This document shows, piece after piece, positions 6,963-20,284 of a stretch of DNA of 64,000 bases. How positions within the stretch are numbered: the stretch's first letter is position 1; each line of letters opens with the position of its first letter. Below the pieces are notes generated by a model. It was not told the origin of the DNA, searched no databases, and saw only the letters and a program-made list of their open reading frames with translations. The DNA comes from Lentzea atacamensis. GTDB lineage: Bacteria; Actinomycetota; Actinomycetes; Mycobacteriales; Pseudonocardiaceae. The translations under genes were made by a program, and so were the position numbers. Where the stretch lies: assembly GCF_003269295.1 (NCBI RefSeq), contig NZ_QLTT01000001.1:949635-1013634 (forward strand), written 5' to 3'.

Positions 6963-7838
6963 GTGGCACCCAGCCTGGAAAACCTGCTGGTCGTGGGCAT
7001 CGCGTCGAGCGCGCTGTTCGACCTCTCCGCGTCCGACGCCGTCTTCCACTCCGAAGGCGAGCACGCCTACCGCGCCTACCAGGAAGCGCACCTCGACGAG
7101 CCGTTCGCGCCGGGGGTCGCGTTCCCGTTCATCCGCCGGCTGCTGCAGCTCAACTCGCTGGGACCGCTGGTCGAGGTCATCGTGCTGTCGCGCAACTCCC
7201 CCGACACGGGCCTGCGCATCCTCCGCTCGGCCGCCCACCACGGGCTCACGATCACGCGCGCGATCTTCACCGAGGGACGCGCACCTCACGAGTTCATGCC
7301 GGCGCTGAACATGTCGCTGTTCCTGTCCGCTCACGAGGACGACGTCCGCAAGGCGACGCTGGCCGGCATGCCCGCCGGTCAGGTCCTCAAGTCGTCGTTC
7401 AAGGACGACGACGACCCGGCGTTGAGGATCGCGTTCGACTTCGACGGCGTGCTGGCGGACGACGCGGCGGAGCGGGTCTACCAGAGCGGCGGGCTCGACC
7501 AGTTCCAGGAACACGAGGCCACGAACGTCGTCACGCCGCTCGATCCCGGTCCACTGAGGAACTTCCTCGCCGGCATCAACCGGATCCAGCGGCAGGCCGA
7601 GAACCGGATCCGCGTCTCGGTGGTCACGGCCAGGTCGGCACCGGCACACGAGCGCGCGATCAACAGCCTCAAGGCGTGGGGGCTGACGGTGAACGACGCG
7701 TTCTTCCTGGGAGGCCTCAGGAAGGCCCCGATCCTCGACGTCCTCAAGCCGCACATCTTCTTCGACGACCAGCGCGGGCACCTGATCCAGACCGTGCCGT
7801 GCGTGCACATCCCCTTCGGGGTCACCAACGAAACGTGA
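6963..7838 (+). CDS. Cytosolic 5'-nucleotidase family protein (PF06189-like)
   Basis: A 291-residue soluble protein starting at GTG 6963. Its N-terminal half carries VIVLSRNSPDTGLRILRSA and IFTEGRAPHEFMPALNMSLFLSA; the C-terminal half has the HAD-like acid motif IAFDFDGVLADD near 160 and later FFDDQRGH. These blocks match the 5-nucleotidase family related to vertebrate cytosolic 5'-nucleotidase 1 (AMP to adenosine plus phosphate). It may trim nucleotide pools or degrade modified nucleotides. The gene stands alone between a terminator and a small membrane-protein gene. The absence of a ribosome site and a TACGAT box 7 bases upstream suggest leaderless translation. Confidence 0.8.
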   Translation: MAPSLENLLVVGIASSALFDLSASDAVFHSEGEHAYRAYQEAHLDEPFAPGVAFPFIRRLLQLNSLGPLVEVIVLSRNSPDTGLRILRSAAHHGLTITRAIFTEGRAPHEFMPALNMSLFLSAHEDDVRKATLAGMPAGQVLKSSFKDDDDPALRIAFDFDGVLADDAAERVYQSGGLDQFQEHEATNVVTPLDPGPLRNFLAGINRIQRQAENRIRVSVVTARSAPAHERAINSLKAWGLTVNDAFFLGGLRKAPILDVLKPHIFFDDQRGHLIQTVPCVHIPFGVTNET

Positions 7839-7897
7839 CCTCGACATGAGTAGCTGTACTCATGACAGTCCGGGTGTGACGCAGGACTCTCAGGATC

Positions 7898-8194
7898 ATG
7901 ACTACTTCCACGCCCCCGCACACGCCGACGACCGGTGCCTTCTACATGCAGGCGGTCCTCTCGTTCGGGCTCTCGCTGACCGCCGTCGGCATCGGAGTCG
8001 TCTTCCTGCCCGTCGACGGATGGGTGCGCGCGTTCCTGGGAATCGCGATGCTCTACACGGTCACGTCGGCGTTCACGCTGGCCAAGGTGATCAGGGACCG
8101 GCAGGAGGACACCTACATCACGAGCCGGGTGGACAGAGCGCGGCTGGACAAGCTGCTGGCCGAGCACGACCCGTTCAAACTCGACGCGGCTTGA
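7898..8194 (+). CDS. YiaA/YiaB-family two-helix inner-membrane protein
   Basis: A 98-residue protein with two membrane helices, FYMQAVLSFGLSLTAVGIGV and the following AFLGIAMLYTVTSAFTLAKV, matching the short YiaAB domain. The N-terminus is Thr/Pro-rich (TTSTPPHTPTTG) and the C-terminus is a charged amphipathic helix (RQEDTYITSRVDRARLDKLLAEHD). The family has no established biochemical role; E. coli YiaAB are linked to membrane stress. Start ATG 7898 leaves 59 bp to the preceding gene. Confidence 0.8.
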   Translation: MTTSTPPHTPTTGAFYMQAVLSFGLSLTAVGIGVVFLPVDGWVRAFLGIAMLYTVTSAFTLAKVIRDRQEDTYITSRVDRARLDKLLAEHDPFKLDAA

Positions 8195-8259
8195 TTGATG
8201 GGCGCCCGTTCGCGCTGGCGAGCAGACCAGAGGAACAGGCCTTCATCAAGAAGACCTCC

Positions 8260-8312
8260 CGAGCGAGACCGTCCTCGATCGCGCCGGGCTGTGCACCCGG
8301 TCGAACTCGGCG
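8260..8312. repeat. Two short exact copies of carboxylase 3'-end sequence
   Basis: Bases 8260-8282 are identical (23 of 23) to 9271-9293, the last codons of the fused carboxylase gene. Bases 8289-8312 are identical (24 of 24) to 9370-9393 of the same gene. Order and orientation are kept, but the gap has shrunk from 76 to 6 bases, which also breaks the frame. This is a decayed partial duplication of the carboxylase tail lying 1 kb downstream, on the far side of the DUF2625 gene. Confidence 0.75.
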
Positions 8313-8326
8313 CCGACGCGGCCTGA

Positions 8327-9043
8327 TCAGAGGAGGCCCAGCGGGCCGGGAGCGGGGAGGCCGAACTGCCCGGCGAAGTCCACGCCGAACGACAGCTGCT
8401 CACGCAACGGCACCGCGCTGCGAGTGGTGCCGGCGATGTTCTCCGCCCCCTCCTTCGAGAACAGCGGCGGCCACATGGTGATCGCGTCGCGGAGGCCGAG
8501 CTCCGCCACCTCCGCGCGCCAGGACGGCCAGAACACGCTGGCGTAGTAGTTCTCCAGGCCACCGTCCAGCATCCACATCAGCCACTGGCCGTGCGGACCG
8601 TCGAACGTCTCCCACTCCAGCGAGTCCGGTGCGAAGTAGACGACCTGGCCCGGCTCCCCGGGCCGGCCGCGTCGCGCGCAGTCCATGCCGTTCAACGCGA
8701 ACACGCCGCCCAGCACGTCGTGCGCGAGGACCAGCCCCGCTTCGGGCGCCCACGAGGGATCGAACGAGGCGGGGAACCCGTTCACCTCGGCCAGACTCGG
8801 CAACGCACCACCGGATCCGCCGTACACGCGCAACCAGCCGTGGTGCAGCAGCATCCCGCCGCTGTTCAGCACGACCGCGCCCAGCAGAGACCGCGCTGTC
8901 ACCTGCAGCTGCAGCAGCGTCGCACGACACGCCGAACTGTCCGGCGGCAGCACCACGCACTCGGTGGCGCCTTCGGCGATGGCGTCCGCGATCACCGGCC
9001 AACCGGGATCGGTGACGTCGACGAGTTCGGCGATGTCTCGCAC
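8327..9043 (-). CDS. DUF2625 family protein
   Basis: A 238-residue protein from GTG 9043, which has a GGGGGA ribosome site 5 bases upstream; the frame runs further up but that sequence overlaps a hairpin. It shows the DUF2625 pattern: RDIAELVDVTDPGWPVI at the N-terminus, then ECVVLPPDSSACRATLLQLQVT, LLHHGWLRVYG and GVFALNG, with PDSLEWETF in the second half. The family is found in scattered bacteria and has no known activity; it is a soluble alpha/beta protein. It is flanked on one side by fragments copied from the carboxylase gene, suggesting that it was inserted next to, or moved with, a duplicated carboxylase tail. Confidence 0.82.
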   Translation of the reverse strand: MRDIAELVDVTDPGWPVIADAIAEGATECVVLPPDSSACRATLLQLQVTARSLLGAVVLNSGGMLLHHGWLRVYGGSGGALPSLAEVNGFPASFDPSWAPEAGLVLAHDVLGGVFALNGMDCARRGRPGEPGQVVYFAPDSLEWETFDGPHGQWLMWMLDGGLENYYASVFWPSWRAEVAELGLRDAITMWPPLFSKEGAENIAGTTRSAVPLREQLSFGVDFAGQFGLPAPGPLGLL

Positions 9044-9065
9044 AGATCCCCCAGGAAACGTAGAA

Positions 9066-9092
9066 GGGCCCGGCCACACCGCGACCGGGCCC
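9066..9092 (-). terminator. Hairpin between the carboxylase and DUF2625 genes
   Basis: Arms GGGCCCGG (9066-9073) and CCGGGCCC (9085-9092) pair perfectly around an 11-base loop. It lies 175 bp past the carboxylase stop and 23 bp before the DUF2625 start, so it may end carboxylase transcription or act in the DUF2625 leader. The rest of 9093-9266 shows no gene. Confidence 0.5.
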
Positions 9093-9266
9093 CATCCAAC
9101 CACCAATTCCGCGACAGCCAGCCTTCGCCGCGTCTTCGACGCTCAGCGGGCCACCTCGCGGCACCGGTCCCGCGCCCCCGGTACAACCAGTACAGGGACG
9201 CGGGGCCGGCACCACGATGCGGCCGTCTGACCGCCGAACACGGGGCAAAGGCCGACTGCCACGGCA

Positions 9267-14732
<5,466 letters not shown>

Positions 14733-14892
14733 CGACTTGACTCCTCGCGGACGCACAAACCTCAGCGGCAGTCGCCGCCCAATCGATGTACACACTCTCG
14801 TCTACTACCCGGTAGGAAAACCGCTGGATCGAAGCGAGTTGAGCAGCGTGCTTTGTATGAAACCAACAAGCAACCAGGTCCTCGGCACAGGA

Positions 14893-16116
14893 TCACTTGA
14901 GTCCGTGTCCCAGCTCACGGTCCGGTCCCGCCTTCACCTTCGACCACCCGACCCCGGCGGCGAACACGAGCGGTAACGCCGTGATCACCAGGGCGGCCTG
15001 CACCGACCACGCGTCGGCCAGCACTCCCCCGGCCAGCGCACCGGTCGGCTGCCCCACCCCGAAGGTCACCATGCGTCCCACCAGGTTGACCCTGCCCTGC
15101 AGGTGATCAGGGGTCGCGAGCTGGCGCACCGTCAGCCCGTTGACGATGACGACCGTCGAGGTCAGTCCCCACAACGCGGTGCCGGCGACCGCGAGCCACC
15201 ACTGATCCACCCCCACCAGCAACGCCATGACACCCGCGCCGGCGGACAGCCCGATCGTCGTGACGTGCCGGGGCTCGCAGGCGTCACTGATCCTCGGCAT
15301 GAGGACGATCGCGGCGAACGACCCGGCGGCCAGGGCGCTGAACAACACCCCGATCCGCGCGTCGGTGCCGGGCACGCCGAAGACCCGGAAGGCGTAGACG
15401 ACGATGAGCCCGGACACCGCGCCGCCCGCGATCGCCTGACCGATCCCCAGGGCGGTGAAGAGCCGGACTGTGGGTTCCCTCCACAGGAACTCGAGCCCTT
15501 CTCTGATGTCGGCCCAGAGCGTGCTCCGCGGTTTCCCGGTTTTGCTGAGAGGTCTCAGAATCATTCGGACGAGCGCCGCGGACACGGCGAAGCTGACGGC
15601 GTCGAGCGCCATGGCTCCCGCCGGTCCGATGACGACGATCAGCACGCCGGCCGCCGACGGCGCGACGATGTGCACGGCGGTGGCGGCACTCCAGATCGCG
15701 CTGTTGGCACGGACGAGGTTGCGGCAGCCGACGAGCGCGGGCACGGCCCCGAAGTTGGCCGCGTCGAACCACACCCCGACGCTCGCCACGCCCGCGGCGA
15801 CCAGCAGCAGGTGCAGCGGGGTCAGCGCGTCCAGAGCGGCCACCACCGGCACGCTCGCGAGGAGCCCGGCGCTGACGAGGTCCGTGCAGACCATGACCGT
15901 GCGCCGGTCCGTCCGGTCGACGAGGGCACCCGCGAACAGACCGAACACGAGGTAGGGCGCGGCCGTGAGAGCCGCCAGCGCACCCGTGTACACGGCGCTG
16001 CCGGTGAGCGAGTACATGAGGACGGGCAGCGCGACGCCCGACACCGCGGACCCCGCGGTCGAGATCACCCTGGCGAGCCAGAGCTTCCCGAACTCGCGGT
16101 CGGCCCACAGCGTCAA
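14893..16116 (-). CDS. MFS transporter (EntS/MFS_3-like)
   Basis: A 407-residue permease with about 12 membrane helices. The loop between helices 2 and 3 has GALVDRTDRRTVMV, the classical MFS signature, and the second half repeats it as DACEPRHVTTIGL. Overall it resembles enterobactin-exporter-like MFS_3 proteins, which extrude siderophores, macrolides or other small molecules. The only usable start is TTG 16116; a stop in frame lies at 16141-16143. That start is 5 bp after the LysM gene stop, so translation is probably coupled to it. The substrate is unknown. Confidence 0.88.
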   Translation of the reverse strand: MTLWADREFGKLWLARVISTAGSAVSGVALPVLMYSLTGSAVYTGALAALTAAPYLVFGLFAGALVDRTDRRTVMVCTDLVSAGLLASVPVVAALDALTPLHLLLVAAGVASVGVWFDAANFGAVPALVGCRNLVRANSAIWSAATAVHIVAPSAAGVLIVVIGPAGAMALDAVSFAVSAALVRMILRPLSKTGKPRSTLWADIREGLEFLWREPTVRLFTALGIGQAIAGGAVSGLIVVYAFRVFGVPGTDARIGVLFSALAAGSFAAIVLMPRISDACEPRHVTTIGLSAGAGVMALLVGVDQWWLAVAGTALWGLTSTVVIVNGLTVRQLATPDHLQGRVNLVGRMVTFGVGQPTGALAGGVLADAWSVQAALVITALPLVFAAGVGWSKVKAGPDRELGHGLK

Positions 16117-16120
16117 CCGG

Positions 16121-16612
16121 TCAGGCTTGCGGAACTCGGATCACGCTCCCCGGATGGATCACGTTGGGGTCCGTGATGACGTGCGGGTTGGCGCGCACCA
16201 GCCGCGTGTAGAGGTTGCCGGAGCCGTAGAACTGCGTGGCGATCCCCCACAGGGTGTCGCCCGGCTGGATCGCGTACTCCTGGTAGACGCGGTACCCCGG
16301 CACGATCCGCGGCCCGTAGACGACGGGCACGATCACCTTGTCGAGCTCCGCACCGTCCTTCGGCGACACCCAGAACACCTCGACGAAGAGCCGGTCGAGC
16401 GCGAACGAGGCGCCCGACACGTCCACACTCACCTGGAACTGGCCGTGGCCACCGGTCCCGTCACCGGCCATGAACCCGCCGACGACCTCGTCGTGCCCCT
16501 CGTGAATCCGGTAGTTGAACTGCGCCTCGAACGCCCCGCCGGCGGTACCGGCGATCTGGACGTGGCTCCCGACCAGGCCGAGGGGCCGTGGCTGCTGGAC
16601 ATCGATCGACAT
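16121..16612 (-). CDS. Gmad2-LysM two-domain protein
   Basis: A 163-residue protein from ATG 16612. Residues about 10-100 match a Gmad2 immunoglobulin-like fold (VGSHVQIAGTAGGAFEAQF, VSVDVSGASF, VFWVSPKDGAELDKVIVPV), a domain found in spore-germination and surface proteins. Residues about 112-163 are one LysM repeat (YAIQPGDTLWGIATQFYGSG to IHPGSVIRVP), which binds GlcNAc-containing glycans such as peptidoglycan. There is no signal peptide or membrane helix, so export or an intracellular role is unexplained. The ribosome site AGGAAGGGGG is locked in a hairpin. It is followed 5 bp later by an MFS gene and preceded on the same strand by a tRNA-like gene. Confidence 0.85.
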   Translation of the reverse strand: MSIDVQQPRPLGLVGSHVQIAGTAGGAFEAQFNYRIHEGHDEVVGGFMAGDGTGGHGQFQVSVDVSGASFALDRLFVEVFWVSPKDGAELDKVIVPVVYGPRIVPGYRVYQEYAIQPGDTLWGIATQFYGSGNLYTRLVRANPHVITDPNVIHPGSVIRVPQA

Positions 16613-16619
16613 CGCTGTT

Positions 16620-16660
16620 CCCCCTTCCTCTCCCCTGGTAAGTCGCGGGGAGGAAGGGGG
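16620..16660 (-). promoter_or_regulatory. Strong hairpin that covers the LysM-gene ribosome site
   Basis: In the minus-strand RNA the sequence from 16660 to 16647 (CCCCCTTCCTCCCC) pairs with 16635-16620 (GGGGAGAGGAAGGGGG) with one bulged base and an 11-base loop. The downstream arm contains the Shine-Dalgarno sequence of the LysM gene, 7 bases from its ATG. The hairpin also lies 35 bp past the tRNA 3' end, so it could be a terminator for the tRNA, a translation lock, or both. Confidence 0.65.
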
Positions 16661-16694
16661 TCGTTGCCAGGGGTCACCCCGGTGGCGCAACGGC

Positions 16695-16777
16695 TGGTGG
16701 TGGAGGACGGAGTCGAACCGCCTTTGCCGGAGCTCCCGTTTTACAGACGGGCGGGGCTCCACAGCCCCATCTCCACC
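16695..16777 (-). tRNA. tRNA-Tyr(GUA)-like gene with encoded CCA, unusual D-arm
   Basis: The minus strand folds as a complete tRNA: acceptor arms GGTGGAG and CTCCACC pair in all 7 positions, followed by A and a genomically encoded CCA. The anticodon stem is CCCGT/ACGGG with loop CTGTAAA, giving anticodon GUA after U33. A 12-base variable region (AGCTCCGGCAAA) and a T-arm GGCGG/CCGTC with TTCGACT follow. Odd points are A8-T9 instead of the usual U8, a very GC-rich D-stem (GGGGC/GCCCC) with a 6-base loop, and no typical class II long arm. It may be a diverged or specialised tRNA. Body length without CCA is 80 nt. Confidence 0.75.
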
Positions 16778-16899
16778 ATTGTGCAATTCTATTTTCTGAC
16801 CGCCTGAGCTGCGCAGACACTGATATCTTGACGTCACCCGCCAGGCTCATCAACCTGTTTTCACGAAACGAGTTCCGACACGGGCGCGATATCCGGGAC

Positions 16900-17592
16900 G
16901 TGAAGGTGGTGGGACGCGGCCGCGAGCTCGCGCTGGTGAGGTCGTGGCTGGCGGCGGAGACGGGCGGGCTGGTGCTGTGCGGCGGTGAGCCCGGCATCGG
17001 CAAGACCCGGCTGGCCCAGGAGCTCGCCGGGCACGCGCTCGCGCTGGGCCGTGAGGTCGTGTGGGGACACTGCGTCGAAACCGAAGGCGCACCGGCGTTC
17101 TGGCCGTGGCGGCAGGTCCTGAAGGCGGCGGGCGCCGGCCCGGACGACGTGCTCGCCCACGACGCCGATGTGCCGCAGGACAGGTTCCGCGTGTTCGACG
17201 CGAGCGCGACCGCGCTGGACCGCGACGGCCTCGTGATCATCGTCGAGGACGTCCACTGGGCCGACCAGGCGTCGCTGCTGGCGCTCGCCCACCTCGCCAC
17301 ACAGCTCCGCACCGTGCTGATCTTCGCGACGTTCCGCGATCCGCGCCCGGCCGTCGCGGACCTCATGCGCTTCGCCGTCCGCATCGACCTGCACGCGGCC
17401 CGCTACGCCTGCCAGACCGACGAGGAGTTCCGGGTCATCGCCGTCTGGCAGTCCAAGGAGCACGCCGACCGCTTCTTCCGCGAGGTGCTGGGCCCCGTCC
17501 TCGCCCGCGTGCTCGGCCCGGAACCCGCCGGCGCGCACAGCGTCACCGGCATGGAGGTGCTGAGGGAGTTCATCCCGGCCAACGCGGGGTAA
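16900..17592 (+). CDS. Truncated LuxR/AAA-type ATPase joined to an unrelated C-terminal tail
   Basis: About 230 residues if started at GTG 16900 (VKVVGRGRELALVRSWL); the frame is open back to 16828. Residues 1-150 are the N-terminal part of the AAA ATPase found in large LuxR-family regulators: Walker A GGEPGIGKTRLAQELA and Walker B VIIVEDVHWADQAS. Instead of continuing for about 700 residues to an HTH, the chain switches after FATFRDPRPAVADLMRF to a different sequence (EEFRVIAVWQSKEHADRFFREVLGPVLARVLG), which resembles the C-terminal half of antibiotic-monooxygenase-like (dimeric alpha-beta barrel) proteins. It is most likely a deletion fusion and may not be functional. Confidence 0.6.
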   Translation: MKVVGRGRELALVRSWLAAETGGLVLCGGEPGIGKTRLAQELAGHALALGREVVWGHCVETEGAPAFWPWRQVLKAAGAGPDDVLAHDADVPQDRFRVFDASATALDRDGLVIIVEDVHWADQASLLALAHLATQLRTVLIFATFRDPRPAVADLMRFAVRIDLHAARYACQTDEEFRVIAVWQSKEHADRFFREVLGPVLARVLGPEPAGAHSVTGMEVLREFIPANAG

Positions 17593-17601
17593 CCGCCCTG
17601 C

Positions 17602-18030
17602 ATGCGACCAGTACAAAAGGCTGCGGCAGTGGTCGGCGCGGCGTTTCTGCTCGTCGGAGTGCTCGGGTTCATTCCGGGCATCACCTCGGACTACGACGAG
17701 ATGAGCTTCGCCGGCCATTCCGGCGCCCTTCTCCTCGGCGTCTTCGCCGTCTCCGTGCTGCACAACCTCGTGCACCTGCTGTTCGGCGTCCTCGGCCTGC
17801 TCTCGGCAAAGCTCCGCGGCACGGCGAGGCTGTTCCTGATGGCCGGCGGCGGCCTCTACGTGCTGCTGTGGGTGTGGGGTTCGGCGATCGGCGAGCACAC
17901 GCGCGCGAACTTCCTGCCGGTCAACACCGCCGACAACTGGCTGCACCTCGGCCTCGGCGCCGGGATGATCCTGCTCGGCATCGCGGTGACCGCGACCGAA
18001 CGCGCCCGCAGCGACTCACCCGTCAATTGA
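17602..18030 (+). CDS. DUF4383 four-helix membrane protein
   Basis: A 142-residue membrane protein with four hydrophobic helices: [59 protein letters not shown] and [19 protein letters not shown]. The [13 protein letters not shown] and [12 protein letters not shown] blocks are the DUF4383 signature. Function is unknown; such proteins are widespread in actinobacterial membranes. It starts 10 bp after the chimeric ATPase gene and converges with TspO, overlapping it by 8 bp. Confidence 0.85.
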   Translation: MRPVQKAAAVVGAAFLLVGVLGFIPGITSDYDEMSFAGHSGALLLGVFAVSVLHNLVHLLFGVLGLLSAKLRGTARLFLMAGGGLYVLLWVWGSAIGEHTRANFLPVNTADNWLHLGLGAGMILLGIAVTATERARSDSPVN

Positions 18031-18499
18031 GCGTGGCGATCGAGATGTTCAAGGCCCCCGCGAAGCTCACCCACGCCAGGTAGGGCACCAGCAGCAGCGC
18101 GGCGGCCTTGCTGCGCCACCAGAACACGACCACCAACGACACGATCGACAGCCACAGCACCACGATCTCGGCGAACGCGGCCTCGTACCAGCCGAGCCCG
18201 AAGAACAACGGCGTCCACGCCGCGTTCAGCACCAGCTGCACACCGAACAGCGTCAGTTCGGCCTTCGTGGCACCACGCCGCCACGCCAGCCAGCCGGACA
18301 ACGCGATCAGCCCGTACAGCACCGTCCACACCGGACCGAACAACGACGCGGGCGGTGCCCACGACGGCCGGCGCAGCGCCAGGTACTCCGCTCCCGCCGA
18401 CACCGAGAACAACGACCCGACCACGGCGGTCACGACGACCGCCGCGAGGAACACGAGCAGCACCCGCACAGGGTGATGGCGCAACGGCAACGCGGTCAT
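18023..18499 (-). CDS. TspO/MBR family tryptophan-rich membrane protein
   Basis: A 158-residue protein started at ATG 18499 (GGGAG site at good spacing) rather than at 18529. Five membrane helices are visible with the family motifs [37 protein letters not shown] and [16 protein letters not shown], rich in Trp. TspO binds and photo-degrades porphyrins/haem in bacteria and can modulate carotenoid or photosynthesis gene responses. Upstream, in the last codons of the MerR gene, lies a CGATT-AATCG dyad shared with the MerR promoter, so a light/B12-linked control by that MerR is likely. Confidence 0.93.
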   Translation of the reverse strand: MTALPLRHHPVRVLLVFLAAVVVTAVVGSLFSVSAGAEYLALRRPSWAPPASLFGPVWTVLYGLIALSGWLAWRRGATKAELTLFGVQLVLNAAWTPLFFGLGWYEAAFAEIVVLWLSIVSLVVVFWWRSKAAALLLVPYLAWVSFAGALNISIATLN

Positions 18500-18567
18500 G
18501 GGAACTCCCGGCAGACAGGGCGCGGACAACGGCGAGCACCGCGGTCGGCGAGGCCCATGCCCGGAGT

Positions 18568-19350
18568 CTATATTCGATTCAAAATCGTTTCAACAGCGGT
18601 GCTGAGCGTGTCCACCCGCTGGACGCCGTCCGGCAGCGGCACACCGTCCCACCCCGGCCCGCCGACCAGCACACCGGACAGCTCCGCCAACGGCACCTGC
18701 TCCGCGTACGCCCGGACGTGCGCCCACACGAGCACGACCCGCGGCTGCACCCGGTTCGCCGCGCTCACCAGCGCGGTGGCCGGAACGCGGGCACCGAGGT
18801 TGCGGGACACGCACCCCTGTTCGGCGAGCGCCGCCGCGAGCACGTCCAGCGGCAGGCTGTGCTGCTCGTCAGGCGCACACGCCAGCAACACCGCCGGCTT
18901 CCCCAGCGCCACCCCGGACACCCGCATCGCGTCGGAGATGCTGCTGCTGGCGACGTGTTCGACCTCGATCCCGCAGGCGGTCGACGAGATCTCGTCGCCG
19001 AGCGCGATCAGGAACGGCATCAGCACCGCGTCCCACGTGTGCACGACGCCGTGGCGGGCGATCAGGCCGACCGCGACCCTGCGCATCCGCGCCGCGTCGA
19101 GCAGATCCGCGGCAGCCTCGAAGTCCAGGTCCCCCGACGGCAGCACCGAGGCGGCCGCCGACGCGGGAGCGACCCCGGACGCGGTCAGCTCGACCATGCG
19201 CTTCAGGCGCTCGACGTCGTCCTCGCTGTAGCGGCGGTGCTTCCCCTCGTGCCGCGTGCTGGGCCCGAGGCCGTACCGACGGTCCCACGTGCGCAGGGTC
19301 GTCGGCGAGATGCCGAGCATCCGCGCGACCGCGCCCGCACTCCACTCCAC
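18568..19350 (-). CDS. MerR-family regulator with B12-binding-type C-terminal domain (CarH/LitR-like)
   Basis: A 260-residue regulator. The N-terminal MerR helix-turn-helix is [25 protein letters not shown] followed by [15 protein letters not shown] four-helix segment (about 85-165) includes [22 protein letters not shown], corresponding to the E-x-x-x-H helix that packs on cobalamin in CarH. The last domain has a Rossmann-like [18 protein letters not shown], where EQH aligns with the lower-ligand His motif. Homologues repress carotenoid and DNA-repair genes in the dark using adenosylcobalamin as photosensor. GTG 19350 has GGAGGTGA upstream. The gene is directly upstream of tspO and both carry the same operator-like dyad. 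Confidence 0.87.
   Translation of the reverse strand: MEWSAGAVARMLGISPTTLRTWDRRYGLGPSTRHEGKHRRYSEDDVERLKRMVELTASGVAPASAAASVLPSGDLDFEAAADLLDAARMRRVAVGLIARHGVVHTWDAVLMPFLIALGDEISSTACGIEVEHVASSSISDAMRVSGVALGKPAVLLACAPDEQHSLPLDVLAAALAEQGCVSRNLGARVPATALVSAANRVQPRVVLVWAHVRAYAEQVPLAELSGVLVGGPGWDGVPLPDGVQRVDTLSTAVETILNRI
18575..18587. promoter_or_regulatory. CGATT-CAA-AATCG dyad upstream of tspO
   Basis: The 13 bases CGATTCAAAATCG form an inverted repeat (CGATT/AATCG) located in the last codons of the MerR gene, 76-88 bp upstream of the tspO ATG. A minus-strand TATAGA-like -10 lies just downstream. The same 13-mer occurs, inverted, in front of the MerR gene. Confidence 0.65.
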
Positions 19351-19368
19351 CGCTCACCTCCACCGCAT

Positions 19369-19381
19369 CGATTTTGAATCG
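19369..19381. promoter_or_regulatory. CGATT-AATCG dyad in the MerR-B12 promoter
   Basis: CGATTTTGAATCG is the exact reverse complement of the motif at 18575-18587. It lies 19-31 bp upstream of the MerR start and overlaps a minus-strand TACGAT -10-like box. The symmetry extends outward (GCAT...ATGC). This suggests autorepression. Confidence 0.7.
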
Positions 19382-19516
19382 TATGCGGGCGGGAGTCAGT
19401 TCGTGGCGGCAGGTAGGGCCGCGTCGTCGCGCCGCTGCCGCCGTCGTCGAGGAACCGGTCGTTCCCCCAGAACGAGCCTCGGACCGCCCGATGTGGACGG
19501 TCCAAGGCGGACGGTG

Positions 19517-20284
19517 CTACTTCTTCTTGCCGGAGAACAGCTCCTTGAGCTGCGTGCCGCGGCGGCGCAGGCCCCACTTCGTCACGCGGATCAGCGCCTC
19601 GCGGACGATGTTGCCGCTCATCTTCGACTCGCCGAACTCCCGCTCCTGGAACGTGATCGGCACCTCGCGCACCCGGAAGCCGAGCTCCAGCGTCCGCCAC
19701 AGCAGGTCGATCTGGAAGCAGTACCCGGCAGACGCGACCGAGGCGAGGTTCAGCTTGCGCAGGGTGTCCGCGCGGAACGCCCGGTAGCCGCCCGTCATGT
19801 CGCGGATGCTCGCGCCCAGCGCCAGCCGCGAGTAGAGCGAGCCGCCCAGCGACAGCAGCTTGCGCTGCGTCGGCCAGTTCACGACCTCGCCACCGGGCAC
19901 CCAGCGCGAGCCGAGCACCAGGTCGGCCTGCGGCAGCGCGTCCAGCAGCCGGTGCAGCTGCTCCGGCGCGTGCGAGCCGTCAGCGTCCATTTCGCACACA
20001 ACGCCGTAGTCGCGTTCGAGCGCCCACTGGAAGCCCGCGACGTAGGCGGCGCCCAGTCCGGCCTTCTCGGTGCGGTGCATGACGTGGACGCGCTCGTCGG
20101 CGGCCGCCATCTCGTCGGCGAGCTGGCCGGTGCCATCGGGGCTGCCGTCGTCGACCACCAGCACGTGCACGTCGGGCAGTGCCGTGTGCAGTCTCTTGAC
20201 GATCTTTCCGATGTTGTCCCGTTCGTTGTACGTCGGGATCACCACCAGCACCTGCCCGAGTTCCTGGTCAGGCTGCTGCGCCAT
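19517..20284 (-). CDS. ppm1: Polyprenol monophosphomannose synthase (GT2)
   Basis: A 255-residue glycosyltransferase from ATG 20284. It has the GT2 nucleotide-binding start [16 protein letters not shown], the [10 protein letters not shown] block, the metal-binding [12 protein letters not shown] (DxD type) and [14 protein letters not shown]. In actinobacteria Ppm1 transfers mannose from GDP-mannose to polyprenyl phosphate; the product feeds lipoarabinomannan-type glycans and protein O-mannosylation. The C-terminus is basic (KELFSGKKK) and has no membrane helices. Its start overlaps the end of lnt by 17 bp; in mycobacteria the two activities are fused or adjacent, which fits O-mannosylation of acylated lipoproteins. 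Confidence 0.92.
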   Translation of the reverse strand: MAQQPDQELGQVLVVIPTYNERDNIGKIVKRLHTALPDVHVLVVDDGSPDGTGQLADEMAAADERVHVMHRTEKAGLGAAYVAGFQWALERDYGVVCEMDADGSHAPEQLHRLLDALPQADLVLGSRWVPGGEVVNWPTQRKLLSLGGSLYSRLALGASIRDMTGGYRAFRADTLRKLNLASVASAGYCFQIDLLWRTLELGFRVREVPITFQEREFGESKMSGNIVREALIRVTKWGLRRRGTQLKELFSGKKK

